Source of the DNA: Lentibacillus juripiscarius JCM 12147
GTDB lineage: Bacteria > Bacillota > Bacilli > Bacillales_D > Amphibacillaceae
Reading direction: 5' to 3'
Length of the DNA stretch: 64,000 nt
Assembly: GCA_001311805.1 (NCBI GenBank)
Contig: BBCA01000001.1
Span: forward strand, 81,859-145,858
Within the stretch, counting starts at the first letter, position 1; the number at the start of each line of letters is the position of its first letter. Made by a program: the position numbers and the translations under genes. This document shows positions 1 through 8,607 of the stretch, one piece after another. Under the pieces are notes generated by a model. It worked only from the letters and a program-made list of their open reading frames with translations. It had not been told where the DNA came from and did no database searches.

Positions 1-608
1 ATGCCAGCTCCCGCAGACGCTGAACAAGCGTGTCAAAGTCAAACTCAACCGTTTCAGTGAAAATTTCCGGATCCGGTTTGAATTGTGTTTTTGTCCCGGT
101 TATGTCTGTTTCGCCAATTGTTTCAATTTTTTCCCTGTGGCACTCCTTTCTGGAAGCCCAGGTAATAAATTTTTCCGTCACGGTGAACATACACATCCAG
201 TGTACTGGATAAAGCATTGACAACCGAAGCCCCGACTCCGTGCAGACCACCAGAAACTTTGTACCCGCCACCGCCAAATTTACCGCCGGCATGGAGGACA
301 GTCATAATCACTTCAAGCGCTGGCTTGCCGGTCTTTTTCTGAATATCCACAGGTATACCGCGGCCGTTATCAATGACAGTAAGGCTGTTGTCTTTTTCAA
401 TAATAATCTCAATTCTGTCACAGAAACCAGCCAGTGCTTCGTCGATACTATTATCGACAATTTCCCATACCAGGTGGTGCAATCCCCTGTCACTGGTTGT
501 TCCGATATACATGCCAGGCCTTTTGCGTACTGCTTCCAGTCCTTCCAGCACTTGTATCTGATCAGCGTCATACGCCTGTTCATTTGAAACTTTTTCTTCT
601 GCTGACAT
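1..608 (-). CDS. gyrB: DNA gyrase subunit B, N-terminal part (cut by window edge, one frameshift)
   Basis: ATPase subunit of the type II topoisomerase that introduces negative supercoils; only the first ~200 residues lie in the window. The GHKL ATPase fold is plain: a [10 protein letters not shown] motif near residue 30, [10 protein letters not shown] with the Mg-binding Asn, DNGRGIPVD and [13 protein letters not shown] for nucleotide binding. The frame breaks in a run of six T (127-132 on +). Removing one base restores the continuation [13 protein letters not shown] and [15 protein letters not shown] expected of GyrB. An intact gyrB is essential, so this is almost certainly a sequencing error. 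The start ATG is at 608. A family-A repeat ends 27 bp upstream, between gyrB and remB. Confidence 0.97.
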
Positions 609-634
609 CTTATCACCTACGTTTCTGCTTATAA

Positions 635-741
635 TGCGTGCTCAAAAAGAAGGATAAAAAGGACCGAGAATTTCGAGGCGGCGGAGAAACAAGCCAACGA
701 AGAATTTAATGTGTCATTTTTACCGGACTTTTTGAACAACC
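635..741 (+). repeat. Family-A MITE-like repeat, copy A1 (internally deleted)
   Basis: Short copy (107 bp) of the family also found at 6022, 41459 and 45736. It keeps both ends, TGCGTGCTCAAAAAG on the left and CTTTTTGAACAACC on the right (inverted ends TGYTCAAAAAG / CTTTTTGAACA), and the inner GGACCGAGAA and CAAGCCAACGAAGAA blocks. It lacks about 50 bp of the middle of the full copies. Flanks are TTATA-rich on both sides. It separates remB from gyrB. Confidence 0.85.
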
Positions 742-764
742 TTTTATAGCTGTTCCTTAAGCGG

Positions 765-1063
765 TCATTCCTCAAGTTCATCTGAATCATCATCAAGTTC
801 ATCCGAATAATCATCCAGCTTGCTGATTGTAGAAATCATGCTTGCGCGTTTTTTCAACGTTGAAACGGACAAGGAGCTGTAATAAATCTCTTCTGCTGTA
901 ACAACGACGGATTTCGCCTCATCTGTCGGTCCAAACTTTTTCTTATGGTCGCATTTTCCATCATTTCTTCCATGATGCTGGATGATGTCACGACATTGCG
1001 GTCAATGATCGAGATGACATCTTTTGATTGGATAACATTATCATTGCCAATATGAATAAACAT
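765..1063 (-). CDS. remB: RemB/YaaB-like DUF370 regulator (one frameshift)
   Basis: Small DNA-binding regulator of the DUF370 family, related to the biofilm-matrix regulator RemA; it sits between recF and gyrB as in other Bacillaceae. The N-terminus MFIHIGNDNVIQSKDVISII is typical. The frame breaks at the TTTT run 953-956 (+). One added base restores KKKFGPTDEAKSVVVTAEEI and YYSSLSVSTLKKRA, followed by an acidic tail (SDELDDDSDELEE) ending at 765. The restored protein is ~99 residues, slightly longer than the usual ~81-90 because of that tail. It probably shares an operon with recF and gyrB (recF ends 15 bp upstream). Confidence 0.88.
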
Positions 1064-1078
1064 CGTATCCCTCCACGG

Positions 1079-2191
1079 TCATGTCTGTGCGACGCCGTCC
1101 TTCACACGGAATAATTCAGCTTCCCGCAATGTCTCATGATTAATTCCATCAACACTTGTAGTGGATACAAATGTCTGTACTTTGCCCTGAATCGTGTTCA
1201 ATAAATGGGACTGCCGGTGATCATCCAGTTCACTCAATACATCATCGAGAAGCAAAACAGGATATTCACCAACCTCACTGGAGATAAGCTCAATCTCGGC
1301 TAGCTTCACCGATAACGCGGCTGTCCGCTGCTGGCCCTGAGATCCAAAGGTTTGTACGTTCTTCTGATTAACATAAAAATGAGATCATCCCGGTGCGGCC
1401 CTGCCAAGGTAGTACCGCGCTCAATCTCTTTTTCCTGTAATTCATGGAATTTATTGGTATACACTGTTTCTATCTTTTCCCTGTTTGCTGATTCTGATAC
1501 CTCTATCGTGGGAGAGTACCTGATTTCAAGCTTTTCCATGCCACGGCTGATGTCATGATGGACCGGAGAGGCCCATTTCCGGAGCAATTCCAAAAAAAAT
1601 GAAACGGCGCTCCAAAAGTGTCGCCGCATGCTGGATAAGCTGATCAGTCAGGACCTCAAGCATCGTCGGGTCCTGTTTTTCCCGGCGCTGCATCTGTTTA
1701 AGCAAATGGTTCCGCTGCCGTAATGTTTTCTGGTACTGGCCAAGGTGGTAAATATATCTTGGCTGGATCTGACCAAGTTCCATATCGATAAACCGTCTTC
1801 TGATCTGGGGTGGTCCTTTGACGAGTGACAAATGCTCCGGGGCAAACATAACAACGTTGAGTGCACCAATATAATCGCTAAGGCGCTTCTGTTCCAGGTG
1901 ATTTAATTTTGCCTTTTTTCCTTTTGCTGAAAGAATAATTTCCAGCGGGAAGGTCCGATTCCGTTTAGTGACCTCTCCCTTTATTGTAGCATACTCATGC
2001 TCCCATTGGATAAGTTCTTTTTCCCTAGGGGTCCGGTGTGACTTTGTGAACGCAAGCAGATAGATTGCTTCCATCAGATTAGTTTTCCCTTGCGCATTTT
2101 CCCCGATAATGACGTTGATTTTATCATCAAAGGAAAGGTCTAACTGTGCATAGTTCCGATAATTTTTCAGTTGCAGCTGCTCAATCTTCAT
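1079..2191 (-). CDS. recF: DNA replication/repair protein RecF (two frameshifts)
   Basis: SMC-like ABC ATPase that loads RecA on gapped DNA. The start is taken as ATG 2191 ([20 protein letters not shown]). The Walker [19 protein letters not shown] is near residue 30 and the C-terminal signature and Walker B are in the [20 protein letters not shown] segment. Two breaks: the eight-A run 1591-1598 (+), where shifting restores [20 protein letters not shown], and the A run near 1374-1379, where one added base restores [20 protein letters not shown]. Restored length is ~370 residues, as expected. It follows yaaA by 15 bp in the dnaA-dnaN-yaaA-recF-remB-gyrB order. Confidence 0.95.
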
Positions 2192-2206
2192 GGAAACTCC
2201 CCACAA

Positions 2207-2431
2207 TTATTCTTTAGAAACGATAAAGGTGCCGATATCTTCCACTTCGACTGTATCACCCGGGTACAATTTTCTCCCCCTTCGATGTTCACGCTCACCA
2301 TTAATCAGTACCCCAATATCCTGTAGATAGGCTTTGACCATTCCTCCAGAATCAAGTACGTTTAATAGTTTTATGAATTGTCCCAGCGGAATGTAGTCCG
2401 TGCTGATTGGTATTTGTTCATGTTCATGCAT
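2207..2431 (-). CDS. yaaA: S4-domain RNA-binding protein YaaA
   Basis: Small S4-like RNA-binding protein between dnaN and recF; in Bacillus it is implicated in ribosome assembly. From ATG 2431 the protein has 74 residues, close to the family's ~71. The S4 core is visible: YIPLGQFIKLLNVLDSGGMV, then INGEREHRRGRKLYPGDTVE, ending in GTFIVSKE. The ATG is preceded by a CTGGTGAA ribosome-binding stretch; an in-frame GTG lies three codons upstream, but the ATG fits the family better. No break is needed. Confidence 0.9.
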   Translation of the reverse strand: MHEHEQIPISTDYIPLGQFIKLLNVLDSGGMVKAYLQDIGVLINGEREHRRGRKLYPGDTVEVEDIGTFIVSKE

Positions 2432-2818
2432 AGCATTCACCAGACTTTTATCATTATCGTGACACTTCTTGTACTTCCTATCTATTTTACTAAACTTTTG
2501 CCGTTTAGGGAAGGAAAGAGCACATACAAATGTGCTGATCCGGCGAATACACTTCATTCGATGCACAGGACATGCTAGTGTCGGCGTTACAAATTGTTAA
2601 GTAGGGTTTCATTCTCTTAGTGACGGAAAAAAGGGTCTTTAAAGAGGTTGTTTAAACACGCACTTAAAACAGCCTTTTATAAATATAACGGAAATGGGCT
2701 GGATGCAGGGTTTTAGAAAAGCAGAACAGCTAAAAATGAGCAAGTTGCCAAATTCAGCTGTCCTGTCTGTCAGCATGGAAGTTTGAATTCCAACCGAAAT
2801 CATGCCGGTAAAACCTTC
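2432..2818. other. Intergenic region between dnaN and yaaA
   Basis: About 390 bp with no credible gene. It contains a fused remnant of the family-A repeat (2644-2664). No clear terminator for dnaN was seen. A short stretch near 2571 (GCTAGTGTCGGCGTT) resembles one after the jag terminator near 8334 (GCTAGTGCTGGCGTT). Confidence 0.5.
2644..2664. repeat. Remnant of family-A repeat (ends fused)
   Basis: The stretch reads GAGGTTGTT followed directly by TAAACACGCACTT. The first part matches one outer end of family A (GGTTGTTC) and the second its other end (GAACACGCACTT in copy A3), with the whole interior missing. This looks like an internal deletion or imperfect excision. Confidence 0.5.
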
Positions 2819-3955
2819 CTAATACGTTCTGACCGGAAGAATCAGTTGCAAAATAGGATCGCCGTTCGCTGGTTTAATAATAAATGGCCGCATGGCACCA
2901 GTGAATTCAATTACCACATCGTCATTTTCAATAGCTTTCAATGCATCAAGCATATATTTGGAACTGAATGAAATCTTCAGTTCTTCACCTTCCATGGACT
3001 GAGCAGTAACTTCCTCTGCCACTTGCCCTACCTCTGGTGAGTTGCTCGTAATTTGTAATAGCTGGTTATCTTTTGTTGTCAGTTTGACGACATTATTTCG
3101 TTCATCCCTGGCAAGCAGAGAGGCACGATCAATGGTATCAATCAATTCTTTTGTTTTTACATGAAGTTTTGTCTGACTTTTCTCCGGAATTAGCCGAGAT
3201 GTTTCCGGATAATTTCCATCAAGCAGTCTTGACAGGAAATGCAAATGTTTGGTCCTGAACAGGATCTGATTGCTAGTAACACTTATTTCAACTTTTTCAC
3301 CTTTATCATCAAGTATTTTATATAGTTCATTAAGACTTTTTCCTGGCACAACAATACTTGAAAATTGGCCATGCACGTCATTGATTGGAACCTGGCGTGA
3401 TGCTAGCCTGTGACTGTCTGTTGCAGTGAAATGTAGTGTTTCATTTTCAACTTTTACATTGACACCGGTAAGAATTGGCCTTGTTTCCATAGTAGAAACC
3501 GCAAAACCAGTTTGTTTGATTAAACTTTTCAAGAGATCCGCCTGTATTTCGAAACTATCTTCTGTCTCCAGTTTTGGTAACTTCGGATATTCATCTGCGT
3601 CTTGTCCATTCAAGTTAAATTTGGCTTTTCCAGAACGGATTGTAACATTCAGACTGTCATCAGCTTCGATTTCAACTGTTTTTTCAGGAAGTTTTCGAAT
3701 AATATCCGGGAAATAGCGGGCCTGAACAACGATGCTTCCTTCTTCAATTTGTTCGGCATAGACAATACCATCTTCCTCAGCCGGTATATGAGATTCGATG
3801 GATATATCAGAATCACTTCCGGTTAAGGTGATTCCATTTTGTTTAGCATCTATTTTCATTCCGGTCAAGATGGGGATGGCTGCTTTTGACGAGATAGCTT
3901 TCATGACATCCTGCACACTGGATATGAGTAGGTCACGCTGAATGACAAATTTCAT
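2819..3955 (-). CDS. dnaN: DNA polymerase III beta subunit (sliding clamp)
   Basis: Processivity clamp that tethers the replicative polymerase to DNA. It is an uninterrupted 378-residue protein, the usual length, starting MKFVIQRDLLISSVQDVMKA and ending PILQLILPVRTY, the standard clamp C-terminus. The three clamp domains are recognisable, including FAVSTMETRPILTGV and ATDSHRLASRQV. It lies downstream of dnaA across a 186-bp spacer that carries the unwinding part of oriC. It is one of the few long genes here with no frame break. Confidence 0.98.
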   Translation of the reverse strand: MKFVIQRDLLISSVQDVMKAISSKAAIPILTGMKIDAKQNGITLTGSDSDISIESHIPAEEDGIVYAEQIEEGSIVVQARYFPDIIRKLPEKTVEIEADDSLNVTIRSGKAKFNLNGQDADEYPKLPKLETEDSFEIQADLLKSLIKQTGFAVSTMETRPILTGVNVKVENETLHFTATDSHRLASRQVPINDVHGQFSSIVVPGKSLNELYKILDDKGEKVEISVTSNQILFRTKHLHFLSRLLDGNYPETSRLIPEKSQTKLHVKTKELIDTIDRASLLARDERNNVVKLTTKDNQLLQITSNSPEVGQVAEEVTAQSMEGEELKISFSSKYMLDALKAIENDDVVIEFTGAMRPFIIKPANGDPILQLILPVRTY

Positions 3956-4141
3956 GAAATGGATTCTCCTTTTGGATGCATATTTATATTAATTATTTAT
4001 AAAAATACAGTAATAATAGTAGTAAGGCCTGTGATTATGTGGATATCTGTCGAAACATGCCGCAAGTAAGAGTTATTCACATGTGGACAGACTGTTCATA
4101 AGTATGGTACTTCTATCCACATTGTGAACAGTGCCCCTGTA
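3956..4141. other. oriC: oriC, dnaA-dnaN part: DNA unwinding element, DnaA-trio-like repeats and DnaA boxes
   Basis: This spacer corresponds to the B. subtilis incC region where melting starts. Read on the minus strand it contains a DnaA box ATATCCACA (4046-4038), a GC-rich GGCC, then a run of ACT/ATT triplets (about 4026-4009) resembling DnaA-trios, then an A/T-only tract (about 4005-3978). Further boxes are TTATTCACA at 4073-4081, TGTGGACAG at 4082-4090 and CTATCCACA at 4113-4121. The order box, GC cluster, trios, AT tract is that of the basal unwinding system described in B. subtilis. Confidence 0.8.
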
Positions 4142-5492
4142 TTAAAATGATTTCAACTGTTCCTTTAATTCTTCAATATCTTTCTGCAGTAGAGTGTCGT
4201 TTTCCATTGTTTTAACAACTTTCTCATGGGCATGAATAACGGTTGTATGGTCCCGTCCACCAAACTCATCCCCTATTTTTGGCAGGGAGAAATCGGTAAG
4301 TTCCCGTGACAAGTACATGGCAATCTGCCGGGGAAAGGCAATAGATTTGGTGCGCTTCTTGGCTGCAAAGTCCTCCAATTTCACATTGTACTTTTCGCCT
4401 ACTGCTTCTTGGATGCCCTGGATTGAGATGGTGCGCGGTTTGCTGCTTGGGATAATATCTTTCAAAGCATCTGCAGCAAGTGACGCGTCAATATCCTGAT
4501 TTACCAGAGATGAATAGGCGACAACCCGGATAAGTGCACCTTCCAGTTCCCGAATATTGGTATCAATCTGATTGGCAATGTAAAGCATCACTTCATTCGG
4601 GATATCCAATCCTTCCGCTTTCGCCTTTTTGTTTAAAATAGCAATTCTTGTTTCCAGATCTGGTGGTGTGATGTCTGTGATCAGGCCCCACTCAAACCTG
4701 GAGCGCAGCCGGTCTTCCAGTGTTGGTATTTCTTTAGGAGGACGGTCACTGGAGATAATGATTTGCTTGTTTTCCTCATGCAGTGTATTGAATGTATGGA
4801 AAAATTCTTCCTGTGTTTGTTCTTTTCCAGCAAGGAATTGAATATCATCAATCAGTAAGATGTCCACATTGCGGTATTTGTTTCGGAAATTGGCTGCTTT
4901 GTTGTCCATGATTGCGTTAATGAATTCATTGGTGAATTTTTCCGATGTTAAATAGTCGACTTTTGCCTTTGGGTTATGATCCTGAACATAATGTCCGATT
5001 GCATGCATTAGATGTGTCTTGCCGAGTCCGACCCCCCCGTAAATGAACAGCGGGTTGTATGCCTTTGCTGGTGCTTCTGCAACTGCAAGGGATGCGGCAT
5101 GTGCAAACCGGTTCCCTGATCCAATGACAAATGTGTCAAAGGTGTACTTTGAATTCAGCATTGTTTTGTTGCTTCTCCTGTATCGGAGTTGTCTGCTGCT
5201 GGAGCTTTTTTGGCGTCTGGCTGATATCATCCTCCGGTTCCTGTGCATCAGGGATGATAAAGCGGGTTGATAGTTCTGCTCCGGTGAGTTCCAGCAGTAT
5301 TTCATCAATGAGTTTGGTATATCTGCCTTCAAGCCAGTCACGGGCAAATTCATTCGGTGCAGATACGGTCAGCGTATTATTGTCCAGTGATTCGGCTTTT
5401 GTGTTCTTTAGCCAGGTATCAAAACTTGGTTTGCTTATTTTGTCTTCAATACTTTTTAATGTCGCGTTCCACAAATCATCGATGTTTTCCAT
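4142..5492 (-). CDS. dnaA: Chromosomal replication initiator DnaA (one frameshift)
   Basis: AAA+ initiator that binds 9-mer DnaA boxes and opens oriC. Domain I begins [20 protein letters not shown]. The AAA+ domain has Walker [16 protein letters not shown], Walker [16 protein letters not shown] and the arginine-finger region [13 protein letters not shown]. Domain IV ends with the DnaA signature [14 protein letters not shown]. The frame breaks at the TTTT run 5164-5167 (+), in the low-complexity linker (domain II). Removing one base joins [17 protein letters not shown]. Restored length is ~450 residues. DnaA boxes upstream suggest autoregulation. Confidence 0.98.
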
Positions 5493-5970
5493 AATGGTTC
5501 ACCCCTTTCAACGCTTAGTTGATGATAGAAAAACCCTTCCTCAATCCTTCAAATAAGGTTCTGGGTGCGAAAGATGGAAAGGTCTGCGAAATGGTTAAAT
5601 TGTCTTTATTTATTGTGGATGGGGAAATGCCTCTGTTAGAGTGCATGTTTCTGTTATTTACATTATCCACAGTGTTGTTAATGAAATAAAGCACAATGGT
5701 GTGAATGAATATCCACACGTTGTCCACAACCTGTGGAGAACTGAAACTGGAGAAAATGATACACACATGTTAAAACACAAACATAATATCAAAAAATCCC
5801 CGATGTGCAACGGTTTTTCGTAAGTTATCCACAGTATCTACCGCTTGTAGACGGCAATTGTCCACACCACTATATTTTGTGAGCGGATTGTCGATAGGCG
5901 TTGTGGATAGTGGAAAAATGTCGAAAACAGGAACACAAACGTGTGTGGATAACTTTTTGCCAAGGAGAAG
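5493..5970. other. oriC: oriC, upstream DnaA-box array
   Basis: Gene-free region between dnaA and rpmH. Perfect TTATCCACA boxes are at 5663-5671 and 5825-5833, with a perfect inverted box TGTGGATAA at 5944-5952. Near-perfect boxes are ATATCCACA 5709-5717, TTGTCCACA 5720-5728, TGTGGAGAA 5732-5740, TTGTCCACA 5858-5866 and TGTGGATAG 5902-5910. This matches the incA/incB arrays of a bipartite Bacillus origin. The boxes also overlap the expected dnaA promoter region. Confidence 0.92.
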
Positions 5971-6000
5971 TTGACAGGCAGGAACTGTTTTCTTTATAAT
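5971..6000 (+). promoter_or_regulatory. Sigma-A promoter of rpmH-rnpA
   Basis: Consensus TTGACA at 5971-5976 and TATAAT at 5995-6000 with an 18-bp spacer, pointing towards rpmH. The family-A repeat A2 lies between this promoter and rpmH, so it would be transcribed as part of a long leader. Confidence 0.75.
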
Positions 6001-6021
6001 GATCTAGACTGTCATTAGAAG

Positions 6022-6174
6022 TGTGTGTTCAAAAAGGAGGATAAAAAGGACCGAGAAATTCGAGGCGGCGTAGTTTCGAGCAGCGGAATGTATGTGTTTA
6101 GATACATGAGTAGCGGAGAAACAAGCCAACGAAGAATTTCGATGTGTCTTTTTTACCGGACTTTTAGAACAACC
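6022..6174 (+). repeat. Family-A MITE-like repeat, copy A2
   Basis: Full-length copy (153 bp). Inverted ends are TGTTCAAAAAG (6026-6036) and CTTTTAGAACA (6161-6171). The interior includes GGACCGAGAAATTCGAGGCG, an inner hairpin ATGTAT...ATACAT, and CAAGCCAACGAAGAA. Flanks are ATTAGAAG and TCTAGAAA, a partly matching pair. It lies in the leader of rpmH, 52 bp before the start codon. Confidence 0.88.
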
Positions 6175-6225
6175 TCTAGAAATGATCCTAAAAGGTTTGT
6201 TATTCCTCAGGGAGGTGTAGAATAA

Positions 6226-6361
6226 ATGAAACGAACATTTCAACCAAATAACCGTAAACGTAAAAAAAGTGCATGGTTTTCGTAACCGCATGAGCACAAA
6301 AGACGGTCGTCAGGTTTTGAAACGCCGCCGTCGTAAAGGAAGAAAAGTATTATCTGCATAG
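6226..6361 (+). CDS. rpmH: 50S ribosomal protein L34 (one frameshift)
   Basis: Small basic large-subunit protein, 44 residues when restored: it starts [14 protein letters not shown] and ends with the Arg/Lys-rich [15 protein letters not shown]. The frame breaks in a seven-A run after codon 12; removing one A restores [16 protein letters not shown], the L34 core. An AGGGAGGTG ribosome-binding site precedes the ATG. It heads the rpmH-rnpA-yidC-jag cluster and has a terminator directly after the stop, so rnpA depends on read-through or its own promoter. It is too essential to be truly broken. Confidence 0.96.
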
Positions 6362-6389
6362 ACCACTGAACCTTTCAGTGGTCTTTTTT
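6361..6389 (+). terminator. Terminator after rpmH
   Basis: Ten-bp stem GACCACTGAA / TTCAGTGGTC with a 3-nt loop followed by a T run, starting at the last base of the rpmH stop codon. Probably an attenuator between rpmH and rnpA. Confidence 0.85.
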
Positions 6390-6450
6390 CCACTTTCGGC
6401 GAGTAAATACGCTAGAATACTTCAGGCATCCGGAGTGCATGTAAAAGGTG

Positions 6451-6799
6451 ATGGCATTGAAAAAATCATATCGGATAAAAGCGAATAAAGAATTTCAGCA
6501 TGTGTTCAAACATGGCAAGTCATTTGCAAACAGGCAGCTTGTTCTATATTATATAAAGAAGCCGGAGCAGACCCATTTCCGCATCGGCTTGTCTGTTGGG
6601 AAAAAGATAGGTAATGCTGTAACCAGAAATCGTATTAAGCGTTACTTGCGGGAAGCATTTCATGAACTGGAAGCAGGCGTTGAACCGGGATATGACATTG
6701 TAATTATTGCACGGCAGCCGACAAAACGAATGAACTACCATGAAATGAAAAAAGTTTAATTCATTTGTTATCTAAAGAAAAACTGCTTTCAAAAAATAG
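6451..6799 (+). CDS. rnpA: Ribonuclease P protein component (3'-end frameshift)
   Basis: Protein cofactor of the RNase P ribozyme for tRNA 5'-end maturation. The family signature is present: [15 protein letters not shown], then [20 protein letters not shown] with [10 protein letters not shown] (the RNR motif). The reading stops early at 6759, after NYHEMKKV. One extra A in the run near 6750 gives [16 protein letters not shown], the usual C-terminus, and a second A near 6791 gives a stop at 6797-6799. Start choice is uncertain: GTG 6448, ATG 6451 and TTG 6457 are in frame, and AAAAGG lies unusually close to the first two. Confidence 0.9.
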
Positions 6800-6901
6800 T
6801 AGCGTTTTTTATTTTTATATAGAATCTTTCATTGTATTAATGGTAAAATAACTATGAAAATGGGATACATAGGTTCTTTTTGTTAGTTAGGAGGAAAAGC
6901 G

Positions 6902-7681
6902 GTGCGTAAAAAGATGGTATTGCTGGTAGCCTTGATAGGGCTAGTAGCGGTTTTATCAGGATGTACGCAGATTAATGAGCCAATAACTTCAGAAAGTGAA
7001 GGTATCTGGAATTCATATTTTGTATATCCATTGTCAGAAACAATTAAATACCTTGCAGGGCTATTTAATGGTAGCTATGGTCTGTCTATTATTGTATTGA
7101 CGATCTTCATCCGGCTATTATTGCTTCCATTGAACGTCAAACAGCTGAAAAGTTCCAAGGCGATGCAAGACATTCAACCGGAGTTAAAAGAACTGCAGGC
7201 AAAATATGCTTCAAAAGATGCCAATACACAGCAGAAACTGCAGCAGGAAACCATGCAGCTATTCCAGAAGCATGGAGTGAACCCGCTTGCAGGCTGTCTG
7301 CCAATATTTGTGCAGATGCCGATTTTGATTGCGATGTATCATGCAATCATGCGCACGACAGAGGTACAGCAGCATCCTTTCCTGTGGTTTGAATTGGGAT
7401 CACCGGACTATATTTTGCCGTTAATTGCTGGTGGGGCAACATTCCTGCAGCAAAAATTAATGATGGCCGGCAGTCCGGCAGCTCAAAACCCGCAAATGAT
7501 GGTCATGCTATATGTTATGCCGATTATGATTACGGTGTTCGCCTTCTTCTTCCCGGCAGCATTAGCATTGTACTGGGTAGTGGGTAACGTCTTCATGGTT
7601 GCTCAGACAGTTTTCATCCGTAAGCCAATGATGAAAGATTCGAATACTGGGGGAGACAAAAGTGAGGGAAGTAACTGCTAG
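6902..7681 (+). CDS. yidC: Membrane protein insertase YidC/SpoIIIJ
   Basis: Oxa1/YidC/Alb3 insertase that places proteins in the membrane; the Bacillus SpoIIIJ paralogue is also needed for sigma-G activation in the forespore. 259 residues, intact. It has a lipoprotein signal peptide with lipobox LSGC (residues ~18-21), then transmembrane segments [40 protein letters not shown] and the C-terminal pair, with a basic tail. The start is GTG 6902 with AGGAGG upstream. Its end overlaps the start of jag, indicating translational coupling. Confidence 0.96.
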   Translation: MRKKMVLLVALIGLVAVLSGCTQINEPITSESEGIWNSYFVYPLSETIKYLAGLFNGSYGLSIIVLTIFIRLLLLPLNVKQLKSSKAMQDIQPELKELQAKYASKDANTQQKLQQETMQLFQKHGVNPLAGCLPIFVQMPILIAMYHAIMRTTEVQQHPFLWFELGSPDYILPLIAGGATFLQQKLMMAGSPAAQNPQMMVMLYVMPIMITVFAFFFPAALALYWVVGNVFMVAQTVFIRKPMMKDSNTGGDKSEGSNC

Positions 7682-8275
7682 TGGTCAATCGGTTGAGGAA
7701 GCGGTCCAATCAGCACTAGAGCAGTTAGACACCACAAGGGACCAAGTTGAAGTTGATATCGTTGATGAAGGAAAAAGGGACTTCTGGGTGTTTTCGGGTC
7801 CAAGCCGGCAATCGTCAGAGTGAATGTGCCAGCGGATCCAGTTGAAGACACGCGGAAGTATCTGCAGCAGATTGTGGAAAATATGGGTGTTACAGCAGAG
7901 GTAACAGCTGCGGTCACAGGCAATCGGGTAACGTATGATGTAGATGGGGAAAATGTAGCCCTGATTATAGGCAAGCGCGGACAGACACTGAACGCAATCC
8001 AGTACTTGGTCCATCTCGCCATTAATAAAGACCTAAGTGAACATTATGCCGTAACCGTCGATGCTCAGGGATACCGAAACAGAAGGAAAGAAACCCTGGA
8101 ATCATTAGCTTATAAGATGGCCGATAAAGCGAAACGATTGAATAAAGAAGTGACGCTTGAGCCGATGCCAGCATTTGAACGTAAAATCATTCACCACGCA
8201 CTGCAGAACAATGACCAAGTGACAACTTCTTCAGAAGGCCTCGAGCCGCACCGTCATATTGTCATAAGACCATAA
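7662..8275 (+). CDS. jag: RNA-binding protein Jag/KhpB (one frameshift)
   Basis: SpoIIIJ-associated RNA-binding protein. The start is GTG 7662, inside the end of yidC, behind GGGGGAGA. Domains in order: Jag-N ([20 protein letters not shown]), a KH domain with [20 protein letters not shown], and an R3H domain ending [13 protein letters not shown]. The frame breaks at the A run 7772-7776; adding one A gives [20 protein letters not shown], the conserved end of Jag-N. Restored length ~205 residues. A strong terminator follows, closing the yidC-jag operon. Confidence 0.95.
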
Positions 8276-8287
8276 TATAAGATAGTT

Positions 8288-8319
8288 AAAAAAACTCCCG
8301 GAAACCCCGGGAGTTTTTT
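8288..8319 (+). terminator. Terminator after jag
   Basis: A-rich left flank, stem ACTCCCGG / CCGGGAGT with a short loop, then a T run. Confidence 0.88.
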
Positions 8320-8444
8320 GACGCAGAGGACGTGCTAGTGCTGGCGTTGGCGATTGACGTTGTGAATTTAGCCATGGACGTACAGGACAGGGAAGACTAC
8401 GGGAGCGTTAATCGCACATGTTAATAACTTTTTCTTAAACCCTT

Positions 8445-8508
8445 TTATTCACATGTGGATAAAAGGGTTTAATTTTTACCACGATAAAATTGCTAACATT
8501 GTGGATAA
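8445..8508. promoter_or_regulatory. DnaA-box cluster upstream of mnmE
   Basis: Three boxes in 64 bp outside oriC: TTATTCACA 8445-8453, abutting inverted TGTGGATAA 8454-8462, and TGTGGATAA 8500-8508. They lie in the jag-mnmE spacer, ~100 bp before the mnmE start. From memory, B. subtilis has a DnaA-bound cluster at the jag locus, so this would be a conserved DnaA-titrating or regulatory site. Confidence 0.7.
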
Positions 8509-8607
8509 CTTTATTTTTGACTGGATTTATGATATTCTATTAAGTTAGTGGCACAAAATAAATGTTTTTATATAGATGTTCATTTGGAAAAGATGGAGGT
8601 GAAGCAA

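Noticed and set aside
4142..5492. Programmed frameshift in dnaA and other genes
   Set aside because: Breaks differ in place and sign from gene to gene and follow homopolymer runs; no conserved slippery site with downstream structure is apparent.
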